Source: a bacterium (GTDB taxonomy: Bacteria > UBA9089 > UBA9088). Taken from it: a stretch of 7,071 bases of DNA. The notes under the pieces were generated by a model, which did no database searches, was not told the origin of the DNA, and was given only the letters and a program-made list of their open reading frames with translations. How positions within the stretch are numbered: the first letter of the stretch is position 1; every line of letters starts with the position of its first letter. The stretch spans positions 1 through 7,071 of the forward strand of contig DNCM01000110.1 of assembly GCA_003498085.1 (NCBI GenBank), given 5' to 3'. Positions 5,233-7,071 of the stretch are shown piece after piece. The position numbers and the translations under genes were made by a program.

Positions 5233-6969
5233 ATGGATGATAAAAAGCAACCAAAACATATAGCAGAGAATAACAGTATCGGAAAAAAGGTCTTTATCAG
5301 TTCCACCTGCTTTGACCTTAAGGATTTGAGGGCTGAGTTGGCAGTGGTACTTGAAGAATGGGGTTATACGCCTTTATGGAGCGAATCTCCTAATTTCCCC
5401 AAAGAATCTGGCCTCCACGCACATGATATATGCCTTGAGGTAGTCAAGGAATGCGATATCTATCTTTTGATTATAGATAAAAAATATGGCAGTATCTATG
5501 CAGGGAATAAATATCCAAGGAAAGGTATAAACATTACCCAATATGAAGCAGAAATTGCTTTCGAAAAAAATACAAAAGTATGCACCTTTGTTAGAGATGA
5601 AGTATGGAATGAAAGACTGACCTATAAGGAGAACCTGTCAGCAGGGACTAAAATTAGACTTCACCATGCAGATGACCCAAAAATCTTTGATTTCATAGAC
5701 TTCATTGCTCAACAGCCAAAAGATAATTGGATAGAGACATTTAGAGATTCAGTAGAATTAAAAGAGAAATTAAAAACTAGACTTTCAACATGGAGTACTG
5801 AAGAAAAGAAGCTCATCCAACTAAGCCTGCACAACCAGACACCACCTGAGCCAAATTTTGTGGGAAGAGAAGATATGCTTGAGACAATTACAAACGGCAA
5901 GATTGGTAATTCAACACCATCTAAAAAACCTCTACCAAATATTAAAGTGTTCTCTTTTATACTTGTATTTGTAGTAATCCTTCTTTTTGGATTAGAACTT
6001 GTTATACTTAAGCAGAATAGGAAAAGTAAAAAGGTTTTTAAAAAAATGGGTAATCAAATAAGTTTGTCTACGACTTCTAAAAGTATTGACGAGATTCACC
6101 CCATACAAAAAAGCGAGCTCCAATTCCAAGAGGTGCCAAAAAAGGACAAGAAAAGCCAAGTGGTGCCACAAACAACAATTGAAGTTACAGTTACCGCCCC
6201 TAAGGAAAAAGTAGCGGTTTTACCATTTAAAAATTTCACAGGGGATAATAACCTTGACTATCTTGGTAAGGGGATAGCTGATTTGATAACCAGTGGGCTA
6301 TTAAGTGTTGGTGTTCTGCATCATTGTGAGGCAAGAATGATTCCTCCAGTATCGATAGTTATAGAAGGGCGTCCAAATTTTGCTATTGTCCAAGGTTATG
6401 ATGAGTATAACAATCCAATTTCGGGCTTAACATACGATTGGCGGATAATAAAGAAATTCCAATGTAGAACTGAAATTAAAAAAGGTATAAACCCTGCAGA
6501 TATGAAGGAACAATGGGGCCACTTGGATGTTCGTGATTTGATTATAAAATATGGCTTTAAAGATGGGACTGAAATAGTTACCTATAATGGAGTGTCTTAT
6601 TATTTAGAAGAACTAAAATTTAATGAGGAATTTACCCTTGAGAAACTTATTGATTTAGCAATTGGCGTAGGAGAGGGAGTAACCTTTATAGTCTATGGAG
6701 TATCATCTAAACCAGAAGAAGTGGTATCTCTCGGTGTTGTAGTCGAAGATAAAACTGAAGGGAAATTTATTCCTTGTGAGAAAGAGGATGCTGATATTAT
6801 TATTCAAGGTGGATATAGAGGAAGTAAAGAAAAAATAAGAGTAACTGCTACAATTCACATTATAAAGAAGAATATATACAGGAAAATTTCTGAGATAGAA
6901 GGAAAATTGGAAGAAATCCAAAATAAAACTGCTGAAGAAATAATTAAAGCCTTAAATAAATTACTTTAA
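5233..6969 (+). CDS. Chimeric DUF4062-membrane-TolB-like protein carrying a truncated STAND entry
   Basis: Residues about 18-115 are a DUF4062 domain (KKVFISSTCFDLKDLRAEL near the start, then CDIYLLIIDKKYGS), a TIR/deoxyribosyltransferase-like module commonly placed N-terminal to STAND NTPases. Residues 204-220 (PPEPNFVGREDMLETIT) are the same NTPase entry as in the HNH gene, but the P-loop never comes. After a short K-I-G stretch the protein continues with a Lys-flanked hydrophobic segment (239-259, probably membrane-spanning), a Lys/Gln-rich tether, and a TolB/FlgO-like domain starting VAVLPFKNFTGD (327-338) and finishing with ADIIIQGGYRGSKEKIRVTAT (520-540). Between these two parts sit about 155 extra residues, including an Ig-like stretch (GYDEYNNPISGLTYDWRI). 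All 578 codons are open, so the fusion is not simply a frameshift. Start supported by AAGGAG at 5216-5221. Function unknown. Confidence 0.75.
   Translation: MDDKKQPKHIAENNSIGKKVFISSTCFDLKDLRAELAVVLEEWGYTPLWSESPNFPKESGLHAHDICLEVVKECDIYLLIIDKKYGSIYAGNKYPRKGINITQYEAEIAFEKNTKVCTFVRDEVWNERLTYKENLSAGTKIRLHHADDPKIFDFIDFIAQQPKDNWIETFRDSVELKEKLKTRLSTWSTEEKKLIQLSLHNQTPPEPNFVGREDMLETITNGKIGNSTPSKKPLPNIKVFSFILVFVVILLFGLELVILKQNRKSKKVFKKMGNQISLSTTSKSIDEIHPIQKSELQFQEVPKKDKKSQVVPQTTIEVTVTAPKEKVAVLPFKNFTGDNNLDYLGKGIADLITSGLLSVGVLHHCEARMIPPVSIVIEGRPNFAIVQGYDEYNNPISGLTYDWRIIKKFQCRTEIKKGINPADMKEQWGHLDVRDLIIKYGFKDGTEIVTYNGVSYYLEELKFNEEFTLEKLIDLAIGVGEGVTFIVYGVSSKPEEVVSLGVVVEDKTEGKFIPCEKEDADIIIQGGYRGSKEKIRVTATIHIIKKNIYRKISEIEGKLEEIQNKTAEEIIKALNKLL
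5842..5894 (+). repeat. Shared linker/NTPase-entry repeat, copy 2
   Basis: Matches 1786-1838 at 52 of 53 positions. Just past it, AAGATTGG (5899-5906) also occurs in the HNH gene after a slightly longer spacer, at 1861-1868. The homology therefore appears to resume briefly (residues K-I-G) before being lost for good. This looks like the breakpoint region of a deletion or recombination that removed the NTPase and TPR part. Confidence 0.85.
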
Positions 6970-6989
6970 AGATTGTATAAAAAACCAAA

Positions 6990-7071
6990 ATGCTATTACT
7001 CATCAGAGTGTATTATAAAGATGCTATCTGCAAAGCAAACGATGCCTTAAAACCATTATTCAGCAATAAGA
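6990..7071 (+). CDS. Partial TPR-like open frame at the window edge
   Basis: From an ATG at 6990 the frame stays open to the end of the window (27 codons), ending YYKDAICKANDALKPLFSNK. This resembles a TPR helix of the STAND protein (GRYGDAIHKANEALKIV, coded near 3739-3789), in both residues and bases (GATGCnATC..AAnGCAAAnGAnGC). There is no ribosome binding site ahead of the ATG, and a TAA at 6978-6980 bounds the frame. It may be the start of another gene or a leftover of the TPR array that once followed the DUF4062 gene. Confidence 0.3.
   Translation, partial: MLLLIRVYYKDAICKANDALKPLFSNK

Noticed and set aside
1..7071. CRISPR arrays, tRNA or rRNA genes, insertion sequence ends or transposases
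   Set aside because: No regularly spaced repeats, cloverleaf-like sequences, rRNA motifs, DDE/serine/tyrosine recombinase genes or terminal inverted repeats could be found on either strand. No convincing Rho-independent terminator was seen after any gene.

Overview
The window is AT-rich (by eye well under 40% G+C) and every gene I can support lies on the + strand. It reads as a bacterial accessory or defence island. Bacterial sigma70-type promoters (TTGACA-17-TATTTT; TTGCAA-17-TGaTATAAT) and AGGAGG-type ribosome binding sites are present. AGA/AGG arginine and ATA isoleucine codons are common. I cannot name the organism; an uncultured, low-GC bacterium known mainly from metagenomes would fit, but that is a guess.

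Layout. (1) 29-741: an intact VapBC-type toxin-antitoxin operon (AbrB-fold antitoxin, PIN-domain RNase) with its own promoter and a palindrome near the start of transcription. (2) 811-1445: a second, paralogous vapBC pair whose toxin is broken by a +1 frameshift in a T5 run at about 1243-1247. (3) 1447-3977: a large STAND/NLR-like gene starting 1 nt after the broken toxin. It encodes an HNH nuclease, then an NB-ARC-like NTPase, then TPR repeats, but is split into two frames between 2724 and 2769, exactly where four GACTC-headed 7-8 bp units stand in tandem. Rejoined it would be about 840 residues. (4) 4080-5117: a strong promoter driving a HEPN-like/MNT nucleotidyltransferase pair. (5) 5233-6969: a single-frame gene that is chimeric. 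It has a DUF4062 domain, then the same linker and first residues of the NTPase module as the HNH gene (52 of 53 bases identical), then, where the P-loop should follow, a membrane segment and a TolB/FlgO-like domain carrying a large insertion. (6) 6990-end: a short open frame resembling a TPR helix pair, running off the window.

How the parts relate. Three kinds of abortive-infection or stress module (VapBC, HEPN/MNT, STAND NTPases with different N-terminal effectors) lie close together in one orientation. The two STAND-derived genes share an almost identical linker joining effector to NTPase, suggesting that effector domains are exchanged by recombination at this linker. The STAND architecture predicts a sensor-switch-effector protein: TPRs sense, the NTPase oligomerises, the HNH domain cuts nucleic acid. 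The locus is partly decayed (broken vapC, split STAND gene, chimeric DUF4062 gene) unless some breaks are assembly errors or reversible, repeat-mediated frame switches.

The most notable observations are the heptamer repeat at the STAND frame break, the DUF4062-TM-TolB chimera with the duplicated linker, and the paired TTGCAA boxes, 12 bp apart, in front of both the HEPN/MNT operon and the DUF4062 gene.
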